A DNA stretch of 64,000 nt, from positions 43,911,554-43,975,553 of the forward strand of contig OX485803.1 in the NCBI GenBank assembly GCA_950295325.1, read 5' to 3'. The stretch comes from Polytrichum commune (taxonomy: Eukaryota > Streptophyta > Polytrichopsida > Polytrichales > Polytrichaceae). Made by a program: the position numbers and the translations under genes. The notes under the pieces are model-generated. The model ran no database searches. It was given only the letters and a program-made list of their open reading frames with translations, and was not told the DNA's origin. The number at the start of each line of letters is the position of its first letter. The first letter of the stretch is position 1. Below are positions 11,736 through 23,789 of this stretch, one piece after another.

Positions 11736-14700
11736 GCGATTTTTTGTATGATGGTAAGTGTGTGACTGTTGATGCACATGTGTGATTTGTTGGGTGTCTA
11801 ACTTTGTGTAAGGTTTGTGCATGTGGCATTGTTGTCTTAGTGTGCTTTTTTGGAGTGTGTATGTTTGTAGTTGCAGTGGACTAGCCTTTGTGCTGGCAAC
11901 TAAGGTATGATATGTAGAGTTTGGTAGTTGAGTTTTTGTAGATGTAGGGGCTCTAGTGAGCTTGAAGGTTGAATCCTTTGTGGTTATTTGGTGGCCTTGA
12001 GGATATCTGAGTGGTTGGTTTTTGAATCCTTTGTGTGCATCAAGGGAGGAACCGAGGAGGCTTCTTTAGGAGGTGGTGGTGCAAGTTGCTTTGTGGGAGT
12101 GACACTTGGATGATTGGTTGGGTGTGCCCGTAGTAAATTCAGCGGACTGATTTATGAAAACCATATTTGTGGATATTATTGGAGTTGTTTAGTGATGAGG
12201 GGAGGTAGTGCTTGTTGCAATGGTTGGGAGAAGTTGATGTGAGGGATTGGTGTGTAGGAATGTGAGAGAGTGATGCTATCACAAGAATGAGCATGTAGAA
12301 GTCCTTGGTGGGATAGTGTGAGTCCGGCCTTTTCCACTTCTACCTCGGGGGGGGGGGGGGGGGGGCAGTGTGTTAAAAAGTTAAGGATATAGGTGCGAAC
12401 AACCACTATTTTATAGGGGGGTATTACTTTCAATTCTTTTTTTTTTTCACATGCTATCATTATGCAAATTTCTACTTTGGGTTAATAGAAAAATGGCTTG
12501 CATTACTTATAATTCCAAATTACCTATTATTCCATACCCTTTAGTACTTTAAAGATGTCCAATGCCATTTTTGATACCCTATATTACTCTTAAGTCCATT
12601 TATATTTTTTTGCCCCCATGTTTTTAAAATACCCTACCATTTGTTCGCACATACATTGCTACTCCAACCAATGACTTACCCCCCCCCCCCTGAGACTTCT
12701 ACACATGCATCCAAACTTCTATTCATTTTATAAATTTTAGCCTTCATGAACTATATCCATGCTATTGCGAATCTCTCATAGTTTCTACAAGTACTTTGGT
12801 GAACCCCATGTAAGCACATTTGGTTCTGAAAAATATGTTTTTCATAATTGAATATTACAAAGCTTTGGGTGTAAACTTTTTGGATGTTTCAAGCACATGG
12901 TATACATAATGAAATCCTTTTGGAATTTGAGCCTTTTAATGTGCTTAAATCGATTTTGAGAAGTAATTTGTTTATTTATATTGGAATTTTTAAAGAATGA
13001 ACTAAAATGGCGATATCTAAGAATGCCAAAGTGCTTTGACCCATGAGAGTTTTCACTTATCTACAAAGGACATTGTTTAAGGGCAAGTGTGATGGCATTG
13101 TGTCCATTGTGACATGATGTGATGGCCGAAAGTTGCATGAATCCATTTGCACAACCATGCTCTCGGCATTTGGTTGTTTAAAATTCAGAATAAAGTTCTT
13201 TAAAACACTTTACCTTGCCATGTCATTCTTGGTGGTCGGTGCAAATCATATGCACATAAAGGGACTTTGTTGCCATTAAGGGTTGAGATAATCACATCAT
13301 GAGGTTACATGTAGATGAGGTTTTATTGGTCACAATGATAAAGGTACTAATGTAAGGCCTAATGTAGTCAGACAACTCCATGAATTCGGCCACTATCTTA
13401 TAAAGAACACAAAGGAGCCACCAGTGTCCCAATTAAGTTGCTTAGGGCACATGCTTTACATCACCTCCTACCCAACATCTGCAAAAATTATGTGAAATTA
13501 AGGAAGTTGTTGTTATGAAGAAGGGCACGGTGGTTTTCACGAGTGACATAAGGTGCTATCGTGTCGATGTTTTATTGTCAGATTTTGGTTTGAGTTAGCA
13601 CCTAGTTTGCAACCAAATAGAGACTGGATTCAAAGAGTAAGTTCTCAAATTAGCAACCCCTATGTGGCCATTTAATGGCTCAAATTTTCCACTTATAAAA
13701 CACATCAAAGCCTCATCTCCTTCATTTCCTCATTGGATTGCACTTTTCTTCCCTCACACAAAACAAGTTACATGATAGGAGAACATGTGAACATGAGGAG
13801 AATGGTAGGAACAATATGTTGCTGCCACGATTGGGTTGCAAATGGTGCCTCGCTTGCGATCAATATTCAGGGAGTTCACTACCTACAAGAGTTCACCAAC
13901 TTGTAGCATTTTAAGAGGGATGCTATAATATAGTGGCATATCATGGAACATTCCACCACTTTAGAGACACTTCTTCATCACATTGTTGAGTACTAAAAAT
14001 TTCATAAATTTCGCCTCCAATGAATTCTCTTGAGACCCTATATTTGGTCACCCGATAGTTTTGCAACTTGCAATCATAGTGGCCTTCCCTAGGATGGATC
14101 ATAAACAAACATTGGGTTCAGAGAGTAACCCGTGAGAGTAATGGTTCAGCTCTTTCTCACTTCTAAACTCTGTCATCAAATAACCTCATGTGCTCCATTG
14201 CTTGATTCGATTGCAAGGCCCTTCTTCCCTTGTCTTTGCGGGTGATCAGAAAACATGGGAGGAGGGGAATCCTAGGAAACAAGGCACCATATAAGTCTCA
14301 CATACGCTTCCACTCAACACACTCGTTTACCATTCCTTAACCTAAGTTATCTAACCTACGAGAAACAAGGAGGAGTTCGGAGCCAAATGCTCTGCCAGAT
14401 CCTGAGGAGTTCTCAGAGGCGAGCAGAGGCGTATTCATCGTCCCCATGACTTGATATCACAGAAAATCTGACAATTTCCTGTTGTTTTGGCCGTATGTTG
14501 GGGGCCTGATTTTCTTGAATCCGCAGCACTACCTCATTAATTTTGCATATTAGATATGTAGGCCGAGTGTCGCGGATTCAGAAAAGAAACATTCTTATAT
14601 TGCCATAATGAAGCATGATCTATGATGGAGTCCCCTGTCAGCGGTTGCAACAAAACACCCCGATCTGGATAACATGTTCTGATCATGGCTGGAGAGGAGG

Positions 14701-14876
14701 TTGCGCATAATGTCATAGCTGGAGTCCTTTGAATGTGAGCTGGGAATTCATTGTATACAGAAGAAATGGGGCAGCAGCAGTGGAGGAGGAAGGGCAGCTA
14801 AAAATTACAAATTAAAAAAAAAAAAAACGAAGAAGAAGAAGAAGAAGAAGAAGTTTGCATTTGGTCATCGATTCAC
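11736..14876. other. Unassigned intergenic DNA with homopolymer tracts
   Basis: No gene is recognised. It holds the longest G run of the window, G19 at 12347-12365, and a C12 run at 12679-12690. A (GAA)n microsatellite lies at 14828-14853. The part around 14380-14800 has a more balanced base composition than its surroundings and might be an old exon or promoter fragment, but no protein similarity is visible. Confidence 0.4.
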
Positions 14877-15279
14877 TACATTGATTATCCCGAATAGTGA
14901 GGGAGGGCTAACAGTGCGTGTGGGAAATTATTGAAAATGGTACTAATACTCATTACCCTATGAAATTAGTGCCACCAAAAGATCTAGGAAGTAGTGTTCA
15001 TCTTGACGCTATTCACTAAAATTACTTTTCGTAGCATCACTATTCTTCATGGCATTATTCACTGACAAGCATGTGTTTGCATTATAAAAAAAAATCACTC
15101 TACAAGCACCTTAGAGCACACACTAATTTTCTTGAGATGCATGGTAAATGAACATGTGTTCATGAATTTAGTATCACCCAGTAAAAATATAAGCCCTCGC
15201 TAATTTTGAGACTCGGTGAAATAGTCACTGCGCATTTTGGGAATTAATGCCACACACACTAATTGGGATAATCAATGTA
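14877..15279. mobile_element. TIR element, family B copy 1
   Basis: The ends form a perfect 15-bp inverted repeat, TACATTGATTATCCC at 14877-14891 and its reverse complement at 15265-15279, and looser pairing continues inward (AATAGTG versus CACACTAATT). The internal sequence is collinear with 35607-36058, for example GTGCGTGTGGGAAA, GCCACCA..GATCTAGG, GCATGGTAAATGA and GTATCAC.CAGTAAAAA. There is no open frame of note. It appears to be a non-autonomous DNA transposon about 400 bp long. Confidence 0.65.
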
Positions 15280-16728
15280 TCAATTGTAGTTAAGGTTTTG
15301 CTATCACTGAAAATTAACCCAAGGAAACTAGCCAAGGTACTAGGTCCCGGGGGGATGGACTCTTCATTAGAAACTTGAATGGCGTGTGTGGGCCACTATG
15401 AAATGAAACCCCTTGTATATAGGCAATTTATAGAGGAATCCAAATGTATACGTACAAACAACACACTAGAAAATGGACTTGTGTATTTATACTAGGCTTT
15501 CAATTCAACGTGATGAATACGTCGCCTTCTAAGATTTACCACGCAAAGACAATTTGTTATGAAACAATTCCATTTTTCCTTCATCATCATTCAAACCTTT
15601 TTCTACCTCTTTCCACATCTCATTTCTTCTACACGGTTGGCTCAATCCCGACCATATGGACCACTCCTCTCAATGAGTATAGCCAAAAGCACATGTATTG
15701 ATCACGATAAACACTTTACTAAAACATGAGAATCACTCACAAACAGTTTGAATAACCCTTGGGACTTTTAGATTATAACAATTGAAAGAAGGGATGTACC
15801 AAAATATGCCATGTTTTATCCCTCAAAAAAGGTCTTTGACCCACCAAATTCACTTGGAAAATGAGTGGAATGCTCGTGTGATCCACTAGATAGGAACAAC
15901 TCAATAATGAAGCACCTCCACAAATTCTCATGCCAAAATGTGGAACCACAATGGGCTACCCACCTTGCATTTGGAGTTTGCAAGTTGTCCCATATTTCTA
16001 ACCACATATATGCAACGAATCCCTAAAATTAGAGAGTCACCAAATGCTAAACTTAGACCATCAATGTAAGCACAAAGGTTGTTTTTACACGATCATCAAA
16101 ATATATTTCACTTTTACCAAACTAAACATCATCAATGTTCATGCAAAGTTTGCATTTGAGTGGCTTCCATTGATTGGAGTCAACACCCTCACATGAGCTT
16201 CCAACACAACAAAACATGACCACTTCCCACTTTGACAATTCTTTCCACATTCTAATCATCTCCAAATTGCACGGCTTACGTGTCTATGGGCAAATATCCA
16301 TGTTGCATTGATGTTTATAGTTATTTTGATCGCGGATGAATGAATTAGGCGGGGTTAATGTAGGGCAAAAATCATCCATCAACCCAAAATGAGTTGCTTG
16401 GGAAGGTAGGGGTCAATGAAGCTTCAGTACGGACCCATTATAAACTTTGTGACTCTATTATTGTAGAGTTATGCATAAAGTCTCTCAAAGAGGGACATAA
16501 TTCTATATTTAATCCTTCTTTTAGATAATTTGTCTATTAAGAGCTCGTTAGCTCGTCATGTGTCAAAGCCTACTTTGAAGATTAAGTGAAACTCCTCGGA
16601 CCTCCTCTTGCCATCCCAAAAACCATGAAAACCTTAGAATCTACAGCAAAGGTCTGCCCTTGGGACACGCCACCCTAGACTTTGGATCGGCTAGCTTGGC
16701 CCACCCATTCTCATATAACAAGCTCGAA
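15280..16728. other. No recognisable feature
   Basis: AT-rich spacer. The 85-codon open frame at 15444-15701 and others here lack any recognisable motif and are not supported as genes. Confidence 0.5.
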
Positions 16729-16960
16729 GCTACACAGATTATCCTAATTAGTGCGTGCTACTGTTTGGAGTTACGCAATGCTATAACCATTTAACGCAAT
16801 CGCAATAGTTTACTAAGCAAAATCATTTTTGTTCTATAATGTCCTATAGCACAACCTATTGAACTTTCGTTAGTAAGATTTGAACTCCCGAGTAAGACGT
16901 TATTACACCATGACGTAACTCTGAACAAGAACACACACTAATCAGAATAATCAGTGTAGT
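16729..16960. mobile_element. MITE, TTAGTG-type terminal inverted repeats, copy 1
   Basis: The left end CTACACAGATTATCCTAATT (continuing AGTGCGTGCTACTGTTTGGAG) pairs with the right end, which reads ...CACACACTAATCAGAATAATC AGTGTAG. Subterminal inverted motifs TTTGGAGTTACG and GTAACTCTGA are shared with copies at 27838-28068 and 39782-40000. About 230 bp, without coding sequence. Confidence 0.6.
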
Positions 16961-17399
16961 TTTCATACACTCATCATCACTCTTGGAGCATGCTAGGTTA
17001 AGCCAGCCTGAAGAAAACTCGGGCGACTCTAGCTATATAGGGACACGTTTTGGCCAACTCAACAAGGCATTTAACGCCAAGGCTTCACGTATAACTCTAA
17101 CACCACGACAAATCTCGACACATTAGATAAAACAGGCTCTGTAATACGCGTGTTGGTTTTGTTGGCGTACTTTCGGGCACTTCCCGATGACTCTGAACAC
17201 CCAAAAGACTCGGTTGAGCATCACTTAATTATTGTTGTCGTGGTGGCAGCTTCTCACTTACAGGGCTCCATGCCAGCAGCCAGCTTTTGGCTGGCTGTCC
17301 GTCCCACCCTAAACCCAACCGTGCCCAATGTATTTTTGCCTAATCCAGTTGGTACTTTCGTAGGCTTAGTACCCTAATCACGCTTTTGACTGATCTTGT

Positions 17400-17625
17400 T
17401 ACAGTTAATCACTATCCACAGCAACTGATTAGCCCACCCCCTGACTCCAATGATGATTTCCTCTCCAGGGAGTACCTCGATTCCCCACAGGCTGGGGACG
17501 ATCCGGTCGGAAAAAAAGAAAAAGAAAAAAAAGAAACATCCTTCCTTCCTTCCTTCCAATTAGAGCTTCTGCAACAATCAGTGTCCGGGAAGATTGCTGT
17601 GTATAATTGGTCAAAAGCCTCGTGT
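17400..17625. repeat. Low-complexity AAAG and CTTC tracts
   Basis: A purine run of AAAG/AAAAG units (about 17510-17540) is followed by (CTTC)n at about 17541-17560. The overlapping open frames on both strands here, up to 111 codons, arise from this simple sequence and have no known domain. Confidence 0.6.
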
Positions 17626-18260
17626 TGTTTCCAAGTGCTGTGCTCCAGGGCTCCAGGAGAACCGGTGCTTAGTTGCAGATGAACCGGTTGAGTTTGAGAA
17701 CTAACCACCGGTTGAGTTGAGGTGCGAGACTTCAGGAGAATTACCAATCATTTTAGAGGAATTTGTAGAATGTACCCCAATTTAATGAAGGAAAACCGGA
17801 GGATGTCAACATGTAACCGGTTGGACTTGCAAACTCAAGGATCTCAGCCGATTATGCCCTAAAATCTCCCCGATCACTGTTACCGATCGTGTGAGAGGAA
17901 TCTATAGAAGGAATATACCTCCTCACATGAATGGAAGCAGCAAAACCTGAAGATGATGTCAACATGTAACCGACCGGCTGGATTTAGAATCACCGGTTGG
18001 ATCTTGACTTCCCCTCCCGGGGCACTTGTTGTGCTCTTTCCAGTGTTTCGGGGAGGGTTTTGAGCATCACCGGTCGAGATCCTAGTGTTCCCAAGTCCAA
18101 CTGGTTACATGTTGACATGGTTCGGTTTTTTCTTCATTAATTTGAGGAACGCTCTATGAATTCCTCTAAACCGATCGGCGAATCTCCTGAAGTCGTGAAC
18201 TCCAACCGGTTGTTTCTCAAACTCCACCGGTTCGTCTATAACCAGCGGCCGGTTGTCCCC
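17626..18260. mobile_element. Long inverted-repeat element, family C (ACCGGTTGAG repeat)
   Basis: The left arm (about 17640-17870) and right arm (about 18040-18260) are inverted copies of the same roughly 220-bp sequence. Diagnostic words in the left arm are ACCGGTTGAGTTTGAGAA, GACTTCAGGAGAATT, TTTAGAGGAATTTGTAGAAT and GTCAACATGTAACCGGTTGG, and their reverse complements occur in reverse order in the right arm. Single arms recur at about 18275-18400 (partial), 21930-22165 and 59305-59530. No coding sequence is present. It looks like a foldback or long-TIR DNA element. Confidence 0.65.
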
Positions 18261-18274
18261 GTTCCTTGGCTCTT

Positions 18275-18400
18275 TCGGTTTTTATTTACTAATCGGAGGC
18301 ATAATATTCCATAGATTCCTTTAAAATGATTGGGAATCTTCCTGAAGTCTGAGACACGGTCCAACTGCAACTAGCGGTCAGTTCTCCCCGTTCCGGTGTT
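18275..18400. repeat. Family C partial copy
   Basis: Contains ATTCCATAGATTCCTTTAAA, CTTCCTGAAGTCTGAGAC and CGGTCAGTTCTCCCCGTTCC in the order seen in other single arms of the ACCGGTTGAG family, more diverged than the neighbouring copies. Confidence 0.5.
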
Positions 18401-18409
18401 CTGAAAACC

Positions 18410-19215
18410 CTTCGTTGCAATCCATAAAGTGTCACCGCCCTTCTTCAAGACGATGATGATGTCATGCAGGGGAATTTAAAGGCATGTAATTAAGAGCAAG
18501 CCCATTTAGAGCTTGGGTAACAACACTACCCCTAGAGGTAGCCTCGTGGGAGTAGGTTTGGGACAGCCCGGGAAGGAGGACTCCGGGCCCGGTTCTCAAC
18601 AAGGAGAGAGAGCCCCGCCGGTGTGTTGTTATCTTGGGACGCGTCCTTGGCTGAAACGACCGCCGTCCTTGGGGGGGGGGGGTAGGCTCCAAGCCATGCG
18701 GGGGCGGCCCAATCCCGTGCCGACCTCCTTAAATGGAATTGTTGCATTAGCATCACTAATCGTGCATCCATCCATCCTCTTGGCATTTTTCATCGCCTCT
18801 TTATCATCCACACATACGATTATGTTTATCTTGGTCGCATTTAGGGTTTTTATGTGATAAATTGTTGGTTTAGGGCTTGATTGGTCATTATATATATCCA
18901 AGGCAATACCCTAGGTTTTTTTCGTAGTGTTTTGTCAGTATTTGGACATCCAAATATTTTGTGATCACAGTGTGCACATCTAAAAGATTGAAGATGATGT
19001 AGTCAATCATTCGTTCTTATCGTTATGGATATTTCTAGGTTTTTCAAGTGTAAATCTCATGTAAATATTGGTTTTTATTTTTGGGTGTATATGTTGAAGG
19101 GAAGACCATTCGTTCTCAACCTATGTATAGTGGTGGCTAAAGATTTCCTTTTTATTCAAATTTTTGGCTCTTCTATAACATCCTTGCCACCATCTTCAGG
19201 TTGTGAGTTTCACAA
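18410..19215. other. Unassigned, GC-rich patch with G12 tract
   Basis: A GC-rich patch (about 18530-18720) with a G12 run at 18671-18682. Open frames on both strands overlap it, but none shows a known motif. Nothing else is recognised. Confidence 0.45.
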
Positions 19216-20520
19216 TGATAGTTAAGATATCTAAGCAGTGGGTAAGGTACAATCAAATTGTAATTCGTGCCCAGTTGGAAGATGACGAAGAAGAGGAGCA
19301 CATGATGAGGCAACTTGCAACACAATATGATGCCGTTTCAAGTGAGTTACCACAAAACATAGGGTGGGGGGCGGGGGAGTAGGCCCGGTAGAAGAGCAAA
19401 CAACAACCGCAAATATGAGAAGCAAGTTGTTACTTCGCAAGAAATTATTTTGATAACCCTTCTATTTTCGATGCTCAAGACTTTCATGAGGTGTACATGT
19501 GCCAACCTTTGTTCATTTGTTCCCATGATGCCATTTGCACACCTGATTTATGATTTATCCAAAAGCACAACGTTGTAGGTAGAATTGGATTAACCTTACT
19601 CTAGAAAGCTACTATGGAAATGCGTATGATTGCATATGGCACACCGGCCAAGGCTAAAGAGGAATACACTTGACTCACTAAATCAACTTGCGCGGGAGGA
19701 TTTTTTGAGGTGGTGTCATGGAGTCTGCCACAACTTTGGGGGTGAGTATTTATGTCAACCCATGCAAACGGACATCTTGAATCAAATGGGCATCAACAAA
19801 CATCAAGGTTGACTAGGGATGTTTGATAGCATTGATTGTATGCATTGGAAATGGAAACTTTGTTTTGTAGTGCTTTAGTGGTCATACCAATCCAAAGACA
19901 AATGAAAGAATATCATTTTGGAGGTTGTGGTTGTGCTTAACTTTTTCCAATTAGCGTACTCCGCTTTGTAGAGCTTGCAATTCTTGTCCCATCAATAGTC
20001 TCGTTCTATCTTACCAATCCCTTTGGTTTTGGCATGCATTTTTTGGATTACTGGGAGGAAATAATGATATTAATGTTTTGGACCGTTCCCCTCTTTTGCT
20101 TGGTATGCTAGTTGATGATTCCAATGATTATAGGTTATGGGTGAATAACATTTTGTATCAACAATATCACCTTTGGGTTGATGGAATCTACCCAAAGTAT
20201 ACACGTTTTGTTCAAACCATTTCAAATCCCGATGCTGGAAAACAATCAAATTTTTCTCTTGGTCAAGAATTAGCAAATTAAGATGTGGAGGGCGCTTTCA
20301 AAGTACTTCAAGCTCGGTGGAGTATGGTGTCCAATTCTTGACATTTATTGAACACCCAAGACCTAAGTGACATCATGTACGCTTGTGTAGTCATGCACAA
20401 CATGATTCTTGAAGATGAAAAGGATGAAGACTTACCGGTTTTATTGCCTCTTTGGCAAGTGACATTCTTCTCAACTAGTGCGAAGAGATTTCACTTTATT
20501 GATCTGCAATAGGGGACATC
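19216..20520 (+). pseudogene. PIF/Harbinger transposase pseudogene (DDE_Tnp_4 nuclease)
   Basis: Translation in shifting frames gives the landmark blocks of plant Harbinger transposases in the right order. An acidic stretch EDDEEEEHMMRQLATQYDA (about 19280-19330) comes first, then FDAQDFHEVY (19470-19495). MRMIAYGTPAKAKEEYT (about 19618-19670) is followed by FLRWCHGVCHNFGGEYLCQP (in 19700-19765), MFDSIDCMHWKWK (about 19818-19855), the DDE-region block NDINVLDRSPLLLGML (about 20065-20110) and LWVDGIYPKYTRFVQTISNP (20170-20230). The C-terminal part has DVEGAFKVLQARWSMV (about 20282-20330) and DIMYACVVMHNMILEDE (about 20370-20420). In this family the conserved DxxD-type acidic residues lie in the SIDCMHW, NDINVLDRSP and VEGAFK blocks. 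Stops after NKHQG (19812) and ELAN (20281) and frameshifts make it non-functional. I see no terminal inverted repeats for a complete element. Confidence 0.85.
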
Positions 20521-21511
20521 ACAAATTGAAGATACCGACACATACTACAATCTACATGAGGATTTGGTGCAACAAAAATGGGATTTAAAAGGTCCCTAGA
20601 CAAGAAGTTTATAAAGAAAAACTTATGGCAAGCTAGAAAATGGACTCATGTAATTATGCTAAGGTTTTTAATTTAATGTGAGAAATGCCTTCACTACATC
20701 CAGAAAATACAAATCATGAATTAAATAAGGTTTTATTATGTGTAAAATTCGTGTTCACTTTCTAATGAGAAAGTGATTGAACATTTTTTCTTCCATAGCA
20801 TGTAACTCAACACTTACATCAAACAAACAAAGACAAAAGCAAAATAACCTAGTTACAATCTAGAAAGCAAAACTCAAGGGAACCCATGAGCACTCTAAGA
20901 CTCCGCAACTTGTCCTATAACCCAAATTTGAACCCTAACAATAATAGACAAGAGAATCATTAAGGACTATTACCACATGAAAGAAATGGATGAAAATGTG
21001 AAGTATATGAAACTAACACGTTTATTGTCAAAAAAAAATCTAAAACTTAGGACCTTTTTTTGTACACCTACCTTCATTTCAATAAAAATAAAAATAAAAA
21101 TAACTATTTTAAGTGTACACACTAGTGAAAATCAATACCTCTCCCTTATGTATACTATGTACGCTAGTGCCTCAAATAATACCCCTTCTTACACTCATGT
21201 TAGTACATATGTGGTATGAGGAATCCACCCCCGGAAATCTTCTACTCTTTCGTGAAGTCATCGTTGTTTCTTCTTCGTGATGGGATGTTCGTTGTCGTGG
21301 ATTTGGTCTCCTTCTGTTCGGCTTTAGAATGCACGCGCTTCGCAGTCAGAGTTTGAGAAATCTTGGTCTTCGCGAGTTCCATCAACTGGATCTAGATTGG
21401 GATGATGGGGTGAGCCAATGGGGTCTACATTTGCCTCCTGCCTCATAGCAAACAACCACATATGTGCCTGTGGGAGGTGTTGATGCCAGGGATTGCTTGA
21501 CCAGTGACATG
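20521..21511. other. No recognisable gene; AT-rich
   Basis: AT-rich spacer downstream of the Harbinger remnant with an (AAAAAT)n-like run at 21079-21101. It may contain the 3' noncoding part of that transposon, but no terminus is identified. Confidence 0.45.
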
Positions 21512-21926
21512 GGGAGGTCACTCCATTGTAAAGTTGAACAACCACGTGCGAACACTTTACATGTAAAAAATCTTACTTTCTACATAAAGCATCACCAAAA
21601 TGGGTCATAATTTTATCACTTTCTTTTTCATGAGTAGATATACATGGTACCTATTACATAATAAAACATGGTAACAAAATTTGATGATTTTTTTTTTATA
21701 TAAAACATACCGTTTCTAACTAGAATGACACAGAATTGAACTAAAAAAATTACCACAAAAATGAAGATGACTGAAAATTTCAAAAAAATATACAAAGGAT
21801 GCTATCAATGGTTATGTATATGTAGAAAAAATATCATAAATTTTAAAATTATCTATGGCATGTAATATAGGGGTAAGCAAACTTTGTTCGCACGTGGTGT
21901 TCAACTTGACAATGGAGTGACCTCCC
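21512..21926. mobile_element. MITE with about 42-bp terminal inverted repeats
   Basis: The left arm 21512-21553 (GGGAGGTCACTCCATTGT, AAGTTGAACA, CCACGTGCGAAC) is mirrored at 21885-21926 (GTTCGCACGTGG, TGTTCAACTT, ACAATGGAGTGACCTCCC) with very few differences. The 415-bp element is AT-rich inside and has no coding sequence. It abuts a family C repeat at 21930, so one may have inserted next to or into the other. Confidence 0.65.
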
Positions 21927-21929
21927 GGT

Positions 21930-22165
21930 GACCAATGATTGGGGAGATTTTTGGACATAACCGGTTGAGATCGTCGTGTTTGCAAGTCGAACCGGTTACA
22001 TGTTATTGACATCCTCCGGTTTTCCTCTATTAAATCAGGGTATATTCCATAAATTCCTCTAAAACGATCGGTAATTTTCTTGCACTCTTTGAACTTCAAC
22101 CGGTTATTTCTCAAACTCAACCGGTTCATCTGCAACTTAACTGCCGGTTCTCCCCCCGATCATAG
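21930..22165. repeat. Family C repeat, single arm
   Basis: Carries ATAACCGGTTGAGATCGTCG, AACCGGTTACATGTTATTGA, ATTCCATAAATTCCTCTAAA, TTCAACCGGTTATTTCTCAA and ACTCAACCGGTTCATCTGCA, collinear with 18040-18260 and 59305-59530. Confidence 0.65.
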
Positions 22166-22541
22166 TGCTCGACAACTTGAGCCGCCGCCGCCACCTCTTC
22201 CCGCAATTGCTTCCTCTCAACCATGCAAGCTCCTAATAAGAATAAGTGCGCTTAAGGACCAACCATTCACATGCGAGCGATGCTGCAAGTGATATGCCAT
22301 TCCTCCAACGTTAAAAAAAACAACCATAAAGCAGCATTTTGGTCTCCATCATCTAGGCTTTCTTGAGGGTGGCAGATGTGGACTCAATCGTGGCTTGCAC
22401 ATTGACGAGGGCTGATGTTTCCTTCGATTTCTTCTCCTCGTGTTCGGCTTCAGAAGCCTTCACTCCAGGGGGGCCTTGCATCAGGTGCTTGAGGGGGGGC
22501 TTGCGTTAGGTGTTGCTAACCCCTCCCCATTCGCACAACTA

Positions 22542-23177
22542 CAGTAATCTCCCGCTTAAGTACGCATCCCGGTGAAGTGCGCAATTTAGGTTTTGACAAA
22601 AATTAGGGTTCATACATTTATTGTTTGAACATGTCATGTAGAGTCATTTGCCGCGAATGCATGAAATTTGTATGCTTGACATTGAATGTCAGTTCGTTAA
22701 TGTTTCGCTGAAACGTCTCAAACGATCGTTGCAGTTCATCATGCATTTGTCCAGCTTTCGTTTGAACATCGGAGCAAAGCAAGTGGTCGTCAATGTCGAG
22801 GACAGTGTTGTGTAGAGCTTCAAAGCCTTTGAGGTCGGTAGCACTTTTAGATTCAACAAATGCCTCGACAGGTTGGATTTCGTCGCAGTGCATTCTGCCG
22901 GTTGTCCCAAACTTTCCGGATGGCGCCTTCACTGACTTCTTACTCCAACCCCAGCGCATGCTTCGTGCTCAGTGCGTTCGGCTTGCTCAACTTCGCAACG
23001 ATTTCACATCGTTGGGCTTTGGTCAAGCGGGTTGCCTCAAGTTTCATCTTTTTCCCATTGCAATTCATTGAATCACAAGGTCTAGAAATCGATATGAGTA
23101 AAGTACGCACCTACCAACAAAGTGCGCACCAACAAAGTGGCTCAGTTCAAAGTGCGTACTTAAGCGGGAGATTACTG
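22542..23177 (-). mobile_element. Pogo-like (Tc1/mariner) element, internally deleted, intact TIRs
   Basis: The termini are perfect 25-bp inverted repeats starting CAGTAATCTCCCGCTTAAGT (left 22542-22566, right 23153-23177), flanked by TA on both sides (22540-22541 and 23178-23179). This is the target duplication of Tc1/mariner elements, and the CAGT...CTTAAGT form is typical of the pogo branch. Inside, the minus strand encodes two ends of a transposase brought together. The N-terminal helix-turn-helix reads LTKAQRCEIVAKLSKPNALS and, after a stop, EVSEGAIRKVWDNRQNAL (about 22890-23045). A C-terminal tail DVQTKAGQMHDELQRSFETF ... RQMTLHDMFKQ lies at 22618-22770. The DDE catalytic core is absent. 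The element is about 636 bp and is non-autonomous, but its ends could in principle be acted on by a related active transposase. Confidence 0.85.
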
Positions 23178-23285
23178 TAGATCGATGAATCCACCGGTTC
23201 CGAACCTGGCACAAAAACACACCTCCATCTGCCTCCTTCCCCTTGTGCTTGCCCATGGGCCGAAAGAGTGTAGCAAAGTGCAGAT

Positions 23286-23780
23286 CACGGGTAGATCACT
23301 TAGTGCATTTTAAAAACGACGTGCGGCATAATATAGAGAGGATTAAAATCATTTGAAATAAAAATTATAAAGGAATTCCAAATAATGAAGGGGCCATTAA
23401 GTGTAGACAATCCCATTATAAGTAAGTTAGATGGACATAAAACGTGGGCTATTATTTTTTGTAAAATTAATATAGGGGCTGAAGATAAGGATCCTAAAAG
23501 GTATGTTTAGTATGGTATGTAAATGGGTTTAGGACTCACGGGGATGGATGATAATTGGGATTTCCGTCTGTCCAAAATTACTTAAAAGGAATATAGAGTA
23601 CAAAAAATTGTAGTGACTTGGACAATATAAGTAATGGAAGGGTGCAAACAAATGGGCCATTTTTGAAATTTAAGTAATTATAGGGAGGCTTTAATTCAAC
23701 CCTTGAAGGTAAATAGCCCCAAAACAAAAACCCCCAGCCGCACGTGGTGCACAAAAATGCCTTAGAGTGATCTACCCGTG
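23286..23780. mobile_element. hAT-like MITE, copy A
   Basis: The 14-15-bp termini CACGGGTAGATCACT and AGTGATCTACCCGTG are perfect inverted repeats. They are flanked by a perfect 8-bp target-site duplication GTGCAGAT (23278-23285 and 23781-23788), the size generated by hAT transposases. It is 495 bp and has no transposase. Copy B at 24705-25287 matches over both outer thirds but not in the middle. Confidence 0.85.
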
Positions 23781-23789
23781 GTGCAGATA

